In this document: one piece after another, positions 26,851 through 34,412 of the stretch
Position numbering within the stretch: position 1 is the stretch's first letter
Layout: each line of letters begins with the position of its first letter
NCBI GenBank assembly: GCA_963706835.1
Contig: CAVPOB010000016.1
Coordinates: 248,001 to 312,000 of the forward strand
Direction of reading: 5' to 3'
Length of the DNA: 64,000 nucleotides
Source: CAVXYG01 sp963706835
GTDB taxonomy: Bacteria > Actinomycetota > Actinomycetes > S36-B12 > GCA-2699445
Translations under genes and position numbers: made by a program
The notes under the pieces: model-generated
What the model saw: only the letters and a program-made list of their open reading frames with translations
Databases searched by the model: none
Told to the model about the DNA's origin: nothing

Positions 26851-27337
26851 CTAGCCGTTCGCCGGACGTTGCCGAGCCTCGGCAAGGGCATCGGCGAGGC
26901 GCTGCGGCCGCCGGGTGGAGATGCAGCCAGTACGGATGGGGGTCGTCGGGATCGGTGACCTCCATGGCGACGGCCGTGCCCGCCGACCAGGTGCGCAGGA
27001 GGAGGAAGGCGCGCGGATCGGCGGCCGTGGTGCGGGCGCGAAAGGCCTGCGCGCTGTCCAGGGGGCGCACCGCGCCGATGTACTGCGCCGGCAGCCGGGC
27101 CCGTCCGGCCGTGACGCCGCCGGCGTCGACGACGATCCTGGTGCGGGAGGCCAGCGCCACCGCGGGCAGCAGCAGTGCCGCTGCCAGAGCGGCGACCAGC
27201 CATCCGGCCGCCGCACCGTAGGCGGTGCCGTAGGCGACCCCGAGCAGCCCCGCGAAGCCCAGCGGCAGCAGCCACACCCACCAGCGAGGCAGCAGCACCT
27301 CGACGTAGGGCAGCCTCGGCGCCGACGGTGCCATCAT
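26851..27337 (-). CDS. DUF3093 membrane protein, one frameshift near the end
   Basis: This protein of about 161 residues belongs to the DUF3093 family: it starts PYVEVLLPRWWVWLLPLG, has two adjacent hydrophobic helices (about 17-65), and a C-terminal beta-rich part with RIVVDAGGVTAGRARLPAQYIGAV and DDPHPYWL. An extra base near 26924 moves the frame; correcting it gives the family ending ISTRRPQRLADALAEAR and a stop at 26851. As written, the frame instead runs into DUF4235. The function is unknown. The gene lies in the dut neighbourhood, as in other actinobacteria. Confidence 0.82.
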
Positions 27338-27384
27338 CGCTCCTCCCTGCGACCGGCCCGGTGACGGCTCGCTACTGTCGTGCT

Positions 27385-27966
27385 ATGGACATCATGGCAG
27401 CGCGGGCCAGTGAGGCCACCACGCCTCCTGCCGATGCCGTGATGCCGCTGCCAGCGCCCGACGCCCCGCCCCCCGGCACGCCGATCCCGAGCCACTACCC
27501 GCTCTGCTTCGGCTGCGGGCAGGACCATGAGGCAGGGCTGCACATCGAGATGTCCTCCAGAGCGGACCTCATGGTCCAGGCGCAGTTCACCGTCGGGGAA
27601 CACCATCAGGGGGCGCCTGGATTGGCCCATGGCGGGGTACTGGCCGCGGCGGTGGACGAAGTGATGGGGGCGTCGAACTGGCTGCTCATGAAGCCGGCCG
27701 TCACCGCCCGGCTCGAAGTCGATTTCTGTTCCCCGGTCCCGGTCGGCCACACCGTGCGGCTGACTGCGGCGATCGTGGGGCAGTCCGGTCGCAAGGTCTA
27801 CACCGTCGCCGATGCCCGGACCGCTGCCGGACCCGTGCTGCGGGCCCGCGGACTGTTCCTGCAGGTCGACGCGGAACACTTTCGGCGCCACGGCCGAGCC
27901 GCCGATGTGGCGGGGGCCCAGGTCCGGGACGGGCCCGAGCGGTCCTGGCTGGAGCTGAACCCATGA
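27385..27966 (+). CDS. PaaI-family hotdog thioesterase
   Basis: This 193-residue protein has an N-terminal Pro-rich tail of about 35 residues, then CFGCGQDHEAGLHI and the hotdog signature GLAHGGVLAAAVDEVMG, with the catalytic HGG and Asp. It probably hydrolyses acyl-CoA thioesters; the chain length is unknown. The ATG at 27385 lies six bases after TACTGT (27373-27378), so it is probably leaderless. Its stop overlaps the dUTPase start by 4 bases, so the two are coupled, followed by the DUF3710 gene. Confidence 0.87.
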   Translation: MDIMAARASEATTPPADAVMPLPAPDAPPPGTPIPSHYPLCFGCGQDHEAGLHIEMSSRADLMVQAQFTVGEHHQGAPGLAHGGVLAAAVDEVMGASNWLLMKPAVTARLEVDFCSPVPVGHTVRLTAAIVGQSGRKVYTVADARTAAGPVLRARGLFLQVDAEHFRRHGRAADVAGAQVRDGPERSWLELNP

Positions 27967-28433
27967 GTGGGCGCGATGCCGCCGTCGATGTGCTGATCGT
28001 GCGCCTCGACCCCGAGTTGCCGCTGCCGCGGCGAGCGCACCCCGGGGACGCCGGTCTGGACCTGTATTGCCGCCGCGATGTGCTGTTGCAGCCGGGGCAG
28101 CGCGCTGCTGTCGCGACCGGCATCGCCATCGCGCTGCCGGACGGCTGGGCGGCATTCGTGCACCCGCGCAGCGGATTGGCGATCCGGCACGGGTTGACCA
28201 TGGTGAACGCGCCGGGCACCATCGATGCCGGCTACCGCGGCGAGGTCCAGGTCCTGCTGCTCAACACCGATCCCCGCGCCGCGATCCAGTTGCGGCGCGG
28301 GGACCGGATCGCCCAACTGGTGGTACAGCGCGTCCCCGAGGTCGTATTGCATGAGGTAGAACACTTGCCGGGGTCCCATCGAGCGGATGGCGGCTTCGGG
28401 TCGACCGGGGTCGGCCCAGCGGAGGAGGACTAG
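27963..28433 (+). CDS. dut: dUTP diphosphatase
   Basis: This 156-residue trimeric dUTPase converts dUTP to dUMP and pyrophosphate, keeping uracil out of DNA. All five motifs are visible: GDAGLDLYC, PRSGLAIRHGL, NAPGTIDAGYRGEV with the catalytic Asp, GDRIAQLVV, and the arginine-finger tail RADGGFGSTG. The length is normal. The ATG overlaps the thioesterase stop; the TAG stop overlaps the GTG of the DUF3710 gene by one base. Adjacent dut and DUF3710 genes are usual in actinobacteria. Confidence 0.95.
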   Translation: MSGRDAAVDVLIVRLDPELPLPRRAHPGDAGLDLYCRRDVLLQPGQRAAVATGIAIALPDGWAAFVHPRSGLAIRHGLTMVNAPGTIDAGYRGEVQVLLLNTDPRAAIQLRRGDRIAQLVVQRVPEVVLHEVEHLPGSHRADGGFGSTGVGPAEED

Positions 28434-29137
28434 TGGCGTTCAGGAAGAAGCGCGATCGCTCAGCGGGGGCGGGAGAGGCGATGGCCGAGGATGCCGTTGC
28501 GGGGCCGCTGGAGGAGGCCGAGCCCGAGCGCACCGGCCCGCGCGACTCCTCGGAGGTCGACGACTCGGCAGCCCGCCTCGACGTCGGTGGGCTGCGCATC
28601 CCGGCACTGCCGGGCAGCGCCATCCGATTGGAGCAGGATCCCTCCACCAAGCGCATCGTCGCGGTCACGGTCCTGCGCGATGGCGGATCGCTGCAGTTGC
28701 GGGCCTTCGCCGCGCCGCGCAGTGGCGGGATGTGGGAGGAGAACCGCACCTCGATCCTGGAACAGGTGAGCGCCCAGGGCGGTGCGGTACAGGAGATCGA
28801 CGGCCGGTACGGGCAGGAGCTGCACGCCGAACTGCAGGTGCCCGGCAAGGAGGGAGCGCCGCCACGGACACGCTGGGTGCGCTTCACCGGTGTCGAGGGG
28901 CCACGCTGGCTCGTGCACGCCGTCTTCACCAGCGAAGCGCCCAGCGGACCGCAGTGGGAGGCACTGGAGGAGATTCTGGACAACCTGGTGGTCGTTCGCG
29001 GCACCGACGCGATGCCGGCCGGGGCCATGCTCACACTCCGCGCCCCCGAGCAGCCTCCCGCCACTGCCGCGCAGCCCGCTGCCGGGCCGGATGTGGAGTC
29101 GCTGGAGCCCGGAGCCCGGATCACCGAGGTGCGCTGA
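28433..29137 (+). CDS. DUF3710 domain protein
   Basis: This 234-residue soluble protein of the DUF3710 family begins with a basic and acidic tail (FRKKRDRSAGAGEAM, then PLEEAEPERTGPRDSSEVD), followed by the conserved domain from about 45 (RLDVGGLRIPALPGSAIRLE) through WLVHAVFTSE and LDNLVVVRGTDAMPAGAML. The function is unknown, although it is strictly conserved next to dut. GTG at 28433 shares one base with the dut stop. The end overlaps the converging hydrolase gene by 17 bases. Confidence 0.9.
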   Translation: MAFRKKRDRSAGAGEAMAEDAVAGPLEEAEPERTGPRDSSEVDDSAARLDVGGLRIPALPGSAIRLEQDPSTKRIVAVTVLRDGGSLQLRAFAAPRSGGMWEENRTSILEQVSAQGGAVQEIDGRYGQELHAELQVPGKEGAPPRTRWVRFTGVEGPRWLVHAVFTSEAPSGPQWEALEEILDNLVVVRGTDAMPAGAMLTLRAPEQPPATAAQPAAGPDVESLEPGARITEVR

Positions 29138-29867
29138 GCCGGTCCCCGAGCCAGGCCGCGACGCACCGACCGAAGACTGCGCGGTCACCGGCCGGTGCAT
29201 TGCGTGCGATGCGCACCAGGTCCGCGCGGGGTATCGCGGCTGCCCACTCCTCGGCGACCTGGGCCGGATGAAACGGGTCATCGCGCAGGGCGATGACGAG
29301 TGCGTCGGTCCCGATGCCGGCCAGTTGTTGCTTGGCGGGTGCCGGCGAACTGGCCGCGGTCCGCAGTTCGGCGGCCAAATCGCGGCGGGCGGACCACGCC
29401 AGCCGCAGTTCGGCGGCCACCCAGTCGGCGGCCAGATCCGGGTCGGCGGCGAGCCGGTCCAGCACGGCCCGGCTGCCGCGGGCCTCGACCTCGACCGCCG
29501 CGGCCCGTGTGGGACTGGCGGCGGGAGCCGGCCCGGTCCATGCCGGCAGTGCCAGCACACAACCGTCGATGGCCCCGGCCGGCGCTTCGGCTGCCGCGAA
29601 CGCCGCCGCATGGGCGCCGACCGAGACCCCGCCGATGAAGACGTGGCGATACCGGCCGCCCAGTTGCGCAGCCTCGGTGAGCAGCGCCCGGGCGATCGCG
29701 GCGACCGAACCGGTCCGGTCGTCCAGGTAGCGCGTGGCCAGGCCGCACTCGCGGGCGGGGAAGGCCCGTGACAGGAACTCCGCGGTCGACCCGGCGCCAT
29801 GGGCAAGGATCAGGCAACCCCGGCCCTCATCCGTGGGCCCGGGCGTCCACATTGTTGTCCTCCCCAT
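29121..29867 (-). CDS. Alpha/beta hydrolase family protein
   Basis: This 248-residue protein resembles the dienelactone-hydrolase-like alpha/beta family (KANL3/Tex30-like). Visible are LILAHGAGST (oxyanion region), the nucleophile elbow FIGGVSVGAHAAAF with the Ser at GVSVG, and a later Asp in LRDDPFHPAQVAEEW. The substrate is unknown. It converges with DUF3710 (17-base overlap) and diverges from the OB-fold gene, whose promoter lies inside or next to its start. A shorter start at the second Met (residue 6) is also possible. Confidence 0.75.
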   Translation of the reverse strand: MGRTTMWTPGPTDEGRGCLILAHGAGSTAEFLSRAFPARECGLATRYLDDRTGSVAAIARALLTEAAQLGGRYRHVFIGGVSVGAHAAAFAAAEAPAGAIDGCVLALPAWTGPAPAASPTRAAAVEVEARGSRAVLDRLAADPDLAADWVAAELRLAWSARRDLAAELRTAASSPAPAKQQLAGIGTDALVIALRDDPFHPAQVAEEWAAAIPRADLVRIARNAPAGDRAVFGRCVAAWLGDRLSAPR

Positions 29868-29881
29868 TGCCTGGCTAGCCT
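29852..29881 (+). promoter_or_regulatory. Leaderless promoter for the OB-fold gene
   Basis: TTGTTG (29852-29857), an 18-base spacer and TAGCCT (29876-29881); GTG at 29888 follows after six bases. Confidence 0.5.
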
Positions 29882-29887
29882 AGAGGC

Positions 29888-30292
29888 GTGGCCACTCACT
29901 CGCCCCGCTCAACTCGCCTGCGCCGCGTGCTGTCGGGGTTCGTCGCAGGCAAGTCCGAGCAGGAGATCCTCGACGTCCAGCACGACGTCGAGGCTGCTGG
30001 CGCAACGCACATCTCCGACTGCACCGGAGGTGCCAAGACCACGGTGTGCGGGGTGCTGAAGTCGGTGTCGCTGCGGCCGCGGGCAGGGGTTCCGGCCGTG
30101 GAGGCGGACCTCTACGACGGCAGCGGGCATCTCACACTGGTGTTCCTGGGCCGGCGGGCCATCGCCGGGATCGAGCCCGGCCGCCGCATCGTGGCGACCG
30201 GTCGCGCCAACTGCCAGGAGGATCGGCCGATGATGTACAACCCGCGCTACCAGTTGCTCCCGTCGCCCACGAAGGATGCTGCCGGTGGCTGA
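29888..30292 (+). CDS. OB-fold nucleic-acid-binding protein
   Basis: This 134-residue protein has a basic N-terminus (RLRRVLSGFVAGKSEQEILDVQ) and an OB-fold from about residue 50 (TTVCGVLKSVSLRPRAGVPAVEADLYDGSGHLTLVFLGRRAIAGIEPGRRI), ending NPRYQLLP. It is found in actinobacteria between DUF3710 and DUF3159 genes and may bind single-stranded nucleic acid, but no target is known. The GTG start is supported by the leaderless promoter. Its end overlaps the DUF3159 gene by 17 bases. Confidence 0.88.
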   Translation: MATHSPRSTRLRRVLSGFVAGKSEQEILDVQHDVEAAGATHISDCTGGAKTTVCGVLKSVSLRPRAGVPAVEADLYDGSGHLTLVFLGRRAIAGIEPGRRIVATGRANCQEDRPMMYNPRYQLLPSPTKDAAGG

Positions 30293-31037
30293 ACCGGACG
30301 ACGAACGCAACGGCGAGCAGTCGCCGGGCGCTCGCCAGCAGGAGGGTGTCAGCCGCCGCGCTGACCCGGGGGGAGTCCCTGCGTCGGCGACGCAGGGGAA
30401 CGCCGAGCCCGGCGTCGCCGACATGCTGCGCGAGAACCTCTCCGACCGCAACAGCATCATCGACGCGAGCCTGCCCACGGTCGCGTTCCTCGTCGCCTAC
30501 CTGTTGACCGGTTCGCAACTGCGGCCCTCGCTGGTGGCCGCCGTGGCAGCCGGATTGCTGGTCGCCGCGCTTCGGGCGATCCGCCGCGAGAGCGTCCGGC
30601 ACATCTTCAGCGGCTTCCTCGGGGTGGCGATCGCCGCGTGGCTGGCCAACCGCACCGGCCGCGCCGAGGACTTCTTCCTCCCGGGGCTGCTGCTGAATCT
30701 CGGCTATGCGGCGGTCTTCGCCGTGTCCGCGCTCATTCGCCAGCCCCTAGTGGGGCTCGGGGTCCGCGTCATGACCGGCGACGGCGGCCAGTGGCGGGAC
30801 TTCGCACCGCTGCGGCGCGCCGCCTACCGCGCCACCTGGCTCTGGGCGGGACTGTTCGCCCTTCGTGTGGCGGTCCAGGTGCCGCTCTACCTCGGCGGCT
30901 TCGTCGAGGCGCTGGGCGTGGCGAAACTGGCGCTGGGCTTCCCGCTGTTCCTGCTGGGGGCGTTCGCAACGCACCGACTGCTCTCCCCGCCGCTCGCCGA
31001 GCGGCGCGCTGCGACTACGGCGGGCGTCCTGCCGTAG
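30276..31037 (+). CDS. DUF3159 membrane protein
   Basis: This 253-residue protein has a hydrophilic N-terminus of about 65 residues, then the DUF3159 domain with five or six hydrophobic segments (PTVAFLVAYLLTGSQLRPSLVAAVAAGLLVAAL, HIFSGFLGVAIAAWLANRTG and others). The conserved AEDFFLPGLLLN is present. The function is unknown; the gene order OB-fold-DUF3159 is usual in actinobacteria. The first Met at 30276 overlaps the OB-fold gene; a start further inside would be compatible with the domain as well. Confidence 0.87.
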   Translation: MLPVAEPDDERNGEQSPGARQQEGVSRRADPGGVPASATQGNAEPGVADMLRENLSDRNSIIDASLPTVAFLVAYLLTGSQLRPSLVAAVAAGLLVAALRAIRRESVRHIFSGFLGVAIAAWLANRTGRAEDFFLPGLLLNLGYAAVFAVSALIRQPLVGLGVRVMTGDGGQWRDFAPLRRAAYRATWLWAGLFALRVAVQVPLYLGGFVEALGVAKLALGFPLFLLGAFATHRLLSPPLAERRAATTAGVLP

Positions 31038-31065
31038 TCGCAGTCGGCTCAGATGTCGCTGCGGC

Positions 31066-31245
31066 TCAGATGCCGCTGAGGAGCGCCCCGGCGCCCATCG
31101 CCAGGACCCCCCACGCGGCCAGGCTGGCCAGCAGGACGCCGGCCCAGACCCCTCGGCGCTGCGCGGGTGTGGGCTCGGTCGTGCTCGCGATGGGAGCCGA
31201 TCGCATCGTCGTCGGCACGGCAGGGGCGCTCTGCGTCATCGTCAT
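31066..31245 (-). CDS. Small single-pass membrane protein
   Basis: This 59-residue protein has a Ser/Thr/Pro/Ala-rich N-terminus (MTMTQSAPAVPTTMRS) and one hydrophobic helix near the C-terminus (VWAGVLLASLAAWGVLAMGAGALL, residues 33-56) preceded by RR. The part is open in a much longer antisense frame of ftsY, but only this segment has a plausible start and composition. It diverges from ftsY and converges with DUF3159. I do not recognise a family; the call rests on composition and on fitting the gap exactly. Confidence 0.5.
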   Translation of the reverse strand: MTMTQSAPAVPTTMRSAPIASTTEPTPAQRRGVWAGVLLASLAAWGVLAMGAGALLSGI

Positions 31246-31330
31246 GTCGGCGTTATGCCCATCGCCGGGCGATCCACACGTCGGGATCGCGGGCCGGTGA
31301 TGCCGGTTGCGGGGTGCCACAATCGTGGTT

Positions 31331-32506
31331 GTGGATGTGCTGCTGCCGATCTTCATCGTCGTCTCGCTGATCGCCCTGGGATTGGGGCTGTACCTCGTGG
31401 CCCGGCGCGGCCGCGGGGCGCCGCCGCCGCTGCTCAAGGACGAGCACATCCCGGGGGTCGGCGATGACGCCAGCGAGCCGCGGGACACCCCGCGCCGCGA
31501 CATCGAAGAGGTGCCCGTCGGCGATGTGCTGGTGGCCGAGCCCCCGGTGGCGCCAGAACTGCCGACCGTGGAGGTCCCGGCACCGGCAGCCGGCCGCATG
31601 GCGCGGCTGCGCGCCCGGTTGGCGCGCTCGAACTCGGCCATCGGGGCGGCACTGCTGAACCTGCTGTCCCAGGACCGGATCGATGAGGCCACCTGGGAGG
31701 AGGTCGAGGACACGCTGCTGTTGGCGGATCTGGGCGTCGGCCCGACCACCGAGCTGGTCGATGCCTTGCGCGCCGAGGTCCGGGTCACCGGCATCGCAGA
31801 CCCCGAGCAGTTGCAGGCGGTGCTGAAGCGGCAATTGCTGGCGCAGATCGATCCCACGATGGATCGGACGCTGCGCACGCAGCGGGTCGACGGCCACCCC
31901 GCAGTGGTGCTCATCGTCGGCGTCAACGGCACCGGCAAGACCACGACGACGGGCAAGATCGCCCGACTGCTCGTGGCCGAGCGGGAGCGGGTCGTGCTCG
32001 GAGCGGCCGACACCTTCCGGGCCGCGGCCGCCGACCAGTTGAGCACCTGGGGGGAGCGTGTGGGGGCAGAGGTGGTGCGCGGCCCCGACGGCGGGGATCC
32101 GGCCGCGGTGGCCTTCGACGCCGTGCGGGTCGGCATCGAGAGCGAGGCCGACGCCGTGCTGGTCGATACTGCCGGCCGACTGCACACCAAGACCGGGCTC
32201 ATGGACGAGTTGGGCAAGGTGAAGCGGGTCATCGAGAAGCAGGCGCCGGTCGCCGAGGTGCTGCTGGTACTGGATGCCACCACCGGTCAGAACGGCCTCA
32301 ACCAGGCGCGCGTGTTCGCCGAGGTTGTCACCGTCACCGGCATCGTGCTGACGAAGCTCGATGGCACCGCAAAGGGCGGAATCGTCGTGGCGGTGCAGCG
32401 CGAGCTCGGGGTTCCGGTGAAGCTCGTCGGACTCGGCGAGGGGCCCGACGACCTGGCCCCGTTCGACCCCGAGGTCTTCGTTTCGGCCATCGTCTCCGGA
32501 TCCTGA
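31331..32506 (+). CDS. ftsY: Signal recognition particle receptor FtsY
   Basis: This protein of about 391 residues is the SRP receptor GTPase that delivers ribosome-nascent-chain complexes to the translocon. It begins with a hydrophobic segment (LLPIFIVVSLIALGLGLYLVAR), followed by an acidic linker and the NG domain: GVNGTGKTTTTGK (about 196-208), ADTFRAAAADQL, VDTAGRLHTKTGLMDEL and TKLDGTAKGG. The membrane anchor helix is typical of actinobacterial FtsY. GTG at 31331 is preferred because CACAAT ends seven bases before it (leaderless); GTG codons at 31325 and 31337 are alternatives. Its partner ffh is 4.3 kb downstream. Confidence 0.94.
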   Translation: MDVLLPIFIVVSLIALGLGLYLVARRGRGAPPPLLKDEHIPGVGDDASEPRDTPRRDIEEVPVGDVLVAEPPVAPELPTVEVPAPAAGRMARLRARLARSNSAIGAALLNLLSQDRIDEATWEEVEDTLLLADLGVGPTTELVDALRAEVRVTGIADPEQLQAVLKRQLLAQIDPTMDRTLRTQRVDGHPAVVLIVGVNGTGKTTTTGKIARLLVAERERVVLGAADTFRAAAADQLSTWGERVGAEVVRGPDGGDPAAVAFDAVRVGIESEADAVLVDTAGRLHTKTGLMDELGKVKRVIEKQAPVAEVLLVLDATTGQNGLNQARVFAEVVTVTGIVLTKLDGTAKGGIVVAVQRELGVPVKLVGLGEGPDDLAPFDPEVFVSAIVSGS

Positions 32507-32525
32507 GCCCGGCAGAGCGCCCGGC

Positions 32526-32541
32526 GTAACACAACGTTAAC
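32526..32541 (+). promoter_or_regulatory. Possible GlnR box upstream of amtB
   Basis: GTAAC-N6-TTAAC (32526-32541) resembles the GlnR operator (GTnAC-N6-GaAAC) that controls amtB-glnK-glnD in many actinobacteria. Further half-sites GTTAC (32568-32572) and GAAAC (32591-32595) follow. This 140-base AT-richer gap is the expected place for nitrogen control, but the match is imperfect. Confidence 0.4.
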
Positions 32542-32649
32542 GTGGCGCCCGATTCTGATACCTGCGCGTTACACAACCCGGCCATCCCGTGAAACACCGC
32601 CTCGGCACGGTGGTGATGTCCGTTACCAACATCGGGAGGAGTGCAGGGG

Positions 32650-33981
32650 ATGGAAGACATTGCCCTCAACTCGGGCGACACGGCCTGGGTACTCACATCG
32701 GCAGCTTTGGTGCTGTTCATGATCCCCGGGCTGGCGCTGTTCTACGGCGGCATGACCCGGGCTAAGGGCGTGCTCAACATGACCATGATGGTTATGGGCG
32801 CGCTCGGACTGGTCGGCTTGCTCTGGGTGGTCTTCGGCTACTCGGTGGCGTTCGGGGAGGGCAACGCCTTCTTCGGCAACCCTGGCGACTACCTGGGCCT
32901 CGACGGGCTCATGACCGACGATCCGGAGGCCTCGCTGCCGGCGATGGCGTTCGTGGCGTTCCAGTTGCTGTTCGCGGGAATCACGGTGGGCCTGATCGCG
33001 GGGGCGATCGCCGATCGTGCGAAGTTCGGCGCCTGGCTGGTGTTCGCCGGACTGTGGGCCACCATCGTGTACTTCCCGGTCGCACACTGGGTTTGGAGCG
33101 GCGGCGGCTGGATCTTCGAGGGCCTCGGCCCGCTCAACGGTGTCCCCGCCATCGACTTCGCCGGCGGCACCGCGGTCCACATCAACGCCGGTGCGGCGGC
33201 CCTTGCCCTGGCGCTGGTGCTCGGCAAGCGGCTCGGCTGGCCCAAGACGCCGATGAGGCCGCACAACCTCACCCTGGTCATGCTGGGTGCGGGCATGCTG
33301 TGGTTCGGCTGGTTCGGTTTCAACGCCGGCTCCGCCCTGGCTGCGGACAACACCGCTTCGGTGGTCTTCCTGAACACCATCGTCGCCACGTGCGCCGCCA
33401 TGCTGGCCTGGCTGCTGACGGAGAGGATCCGCGACGGTCACGCCACCAGCCTGGGCGCCGCCTCGGGCATCGTGGCCGGCCTGGTCGCGATCACCCCGGC
33501 ATGCTCCTCGGTGAGCCCCATCGGAGCCATCGCAATCGGTGCCATTGCCGGCGCCCTGTGTGCCCTGGCTGTCGGCCTGAAGTACAAGTTGGGCTACGAC
33601 GACTCGCTGGACGTGGTCGGCGTGCACCTGGTCGGCGGCCTGGTCGGCACCATCCTGATCGGCTTCCTGGCCACCGAGTCCGCCCCGGCCGGCGTGAACG
33701 GACTCTTCTACGGCGGCGGTGCAGGCCAGTTGCTCACGCAGGTGATCGCGGCTGTCGCGGTGATGGTCTTCTCCTTCGTGGTGGCCTTCATCCTGGCCAA
33801 GGCGATCGACCTGACCATGGGCTTCCGGGTCAGCGAGGACGACGAGGTCGCCGGTATCGACCGCGTGGTCCACGCCGAGTCGGCCTATGAGTTGAGTGAG
33901 AACAGCGGTGCCGGCGGCAGCTTCGCCGGTGTCGGCCAGGCGGCCGCGCGGGCGGCGAACAAGGAAGGAGCGACGGCATGA
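32650..33981 (+). CDS. amtB: Ammonium transporter AmtB
   Basis: This 443-residue protein has about 11 hydrophobic helices and the Amt signatures: LALFYGGMTRAKGVLN near the start, the HWVWSGGGW segment, DFAGGTAVHINAGAAAL with a pore histidine, and DVVGVHLVGGLVGT with the C-terminal part of the pore. It imports ammonium and is gated by GlnK. ATG at 32650 follows GGGAGGAG; a GTG at 32641 is too close to that site. The stop overlaps glnK by 4 bases. It is the first gene of the amtB-glnK-glnD operon. Confidence 0.96.
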   Translation: MEDIALNSGDTAWVLTSAALVLFMIPGLALFYGGMTRAKGVLNMTMMVMGALGLVGLLWVVFGYSVAFGEGNAFFGNPGDYLGLDGLMTDDPEASLPAMAFVAFQLLFAGITVGLIAGAIADRAKFGAWLVFAGLWATIVYFPVAHWVWSGGGWIFEGLGPLNGVPAIDFAGGTAVHINAGAAALALALVLGKRLGWPKTPMRPHNLTLVMLGAGMLWFGWFGFNAGSALAADNTASVVFLNTIVATCAAMLAWLLTERIRDGHATSLGAASGIVAGLVAITPACSSVSPIGAIAIGAIAGALCALAVGLKYKLGYDDSLDVVGVHLVGGLVGTILIGFLATESAPAGVNGLFYGGGAGQLLTQVIAAVAVMVFSFVVAFILAKAIDLTMGFRVSEDDEVAGIDRVVHAESAYELSENSGAGGSFAGVGQAAARAANKEGATA

Positions 33982-34316
33982 AACTCATCACCGCAGTCAT
34001 CAAGCCGTTCAAGTTGGAGGACGTGAAGTCCGCGCTGGAGGCCTTCGGGATCCACGGGCTCACGGTCAGCGAGGCCAGCGGCTTCGGCCGGCAGAAGGGC
34101 CACACCGAGGTCTACCGCGGCGCGGAGTACACGGTGGACCTGGTCCCCAAGCTGCGCGTGGAGATCCTGGTCGAGGACGATGACGCCGACTCGGTGGTCG
34201 ACGTGATCGTCAAGACCGCCCAGACCGGTCGCATCGGCGACGGCAAGGTGTGGGTCAGCCCGGTGGACAGCGTGGTTCGCGTCCGCACCGGGGAGCGCGG
34301 TCCCGAGGCGCTGTAG
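33978..34316 (+). CDS. glnK: Nitrogen regulatory PII protein GlnK
   Basis: This 112-residue PII protein senses 2-oxoglutarate and adenine nucleotides. The T-loop has Y51 (RGAEYTVDLVPK), the residue modified by GlnD (adenylylated in actinobacteria, uridylylated in others). The B-loop TGRIGDGKVWV and C-loop are standard. The ATG overlaps the amtB stop. A strong hairpin follows in the gap before glnD, which may reduce read-through. Confidence 0.96.
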   Translation: MKLITAVIKPFKLEDVKSALEAFGIHGLTVSEASGFGRQKGHTEVYRGAEYTVDLVPKLRVEILVEDDDADSVVDVIVKTAQTGRIGDGKVWVSPVDSVVRVRTGERGPEAL

Positions 34317-34336
34317 CAGGGCACGGGGACAACACC

Positions 34337-34376
34337 GCGGGCCGGTCGTGATTCGCAAGGATCGCGGCCGGCCCGC
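34337..34376 (+). terminator. Strong hairpin between glnK and glnD
   Basis: A 16-bp stem with two G-T wobbles (34337-34352 with 34361-34376) encloses an 8-base loop. It has no T-run. It lies 21 bases after the glnK stop and ends 37 bases before glnD, so it can act as a partial terminator or as a 3-prime stabiliser that makes amtB-glnK more abundant than glnD. Confidence 0.6.
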
Positions 34377-34412
34377 AACCGTTCGTACCGCTGGGCGGCG
34401 ATGGGAGCCCTC

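Noticed and set aside
26564..27337. A single DUF3093-DUF4235 fusion protein
   Set aside because: The open frame joins them only because of one extra base near 26924; DUF4235 has its own ATG and GGAGGA site, and the corrected DUF3093 ends at 26851.
31246..32283. Long antisense open frame opposite ftsY
   Set aside because: Its composition is rich in Ser, Thr and Arg from antisense reading of GC-rich codons and it has no motif; only the final 59 codons are kept as a small gene.
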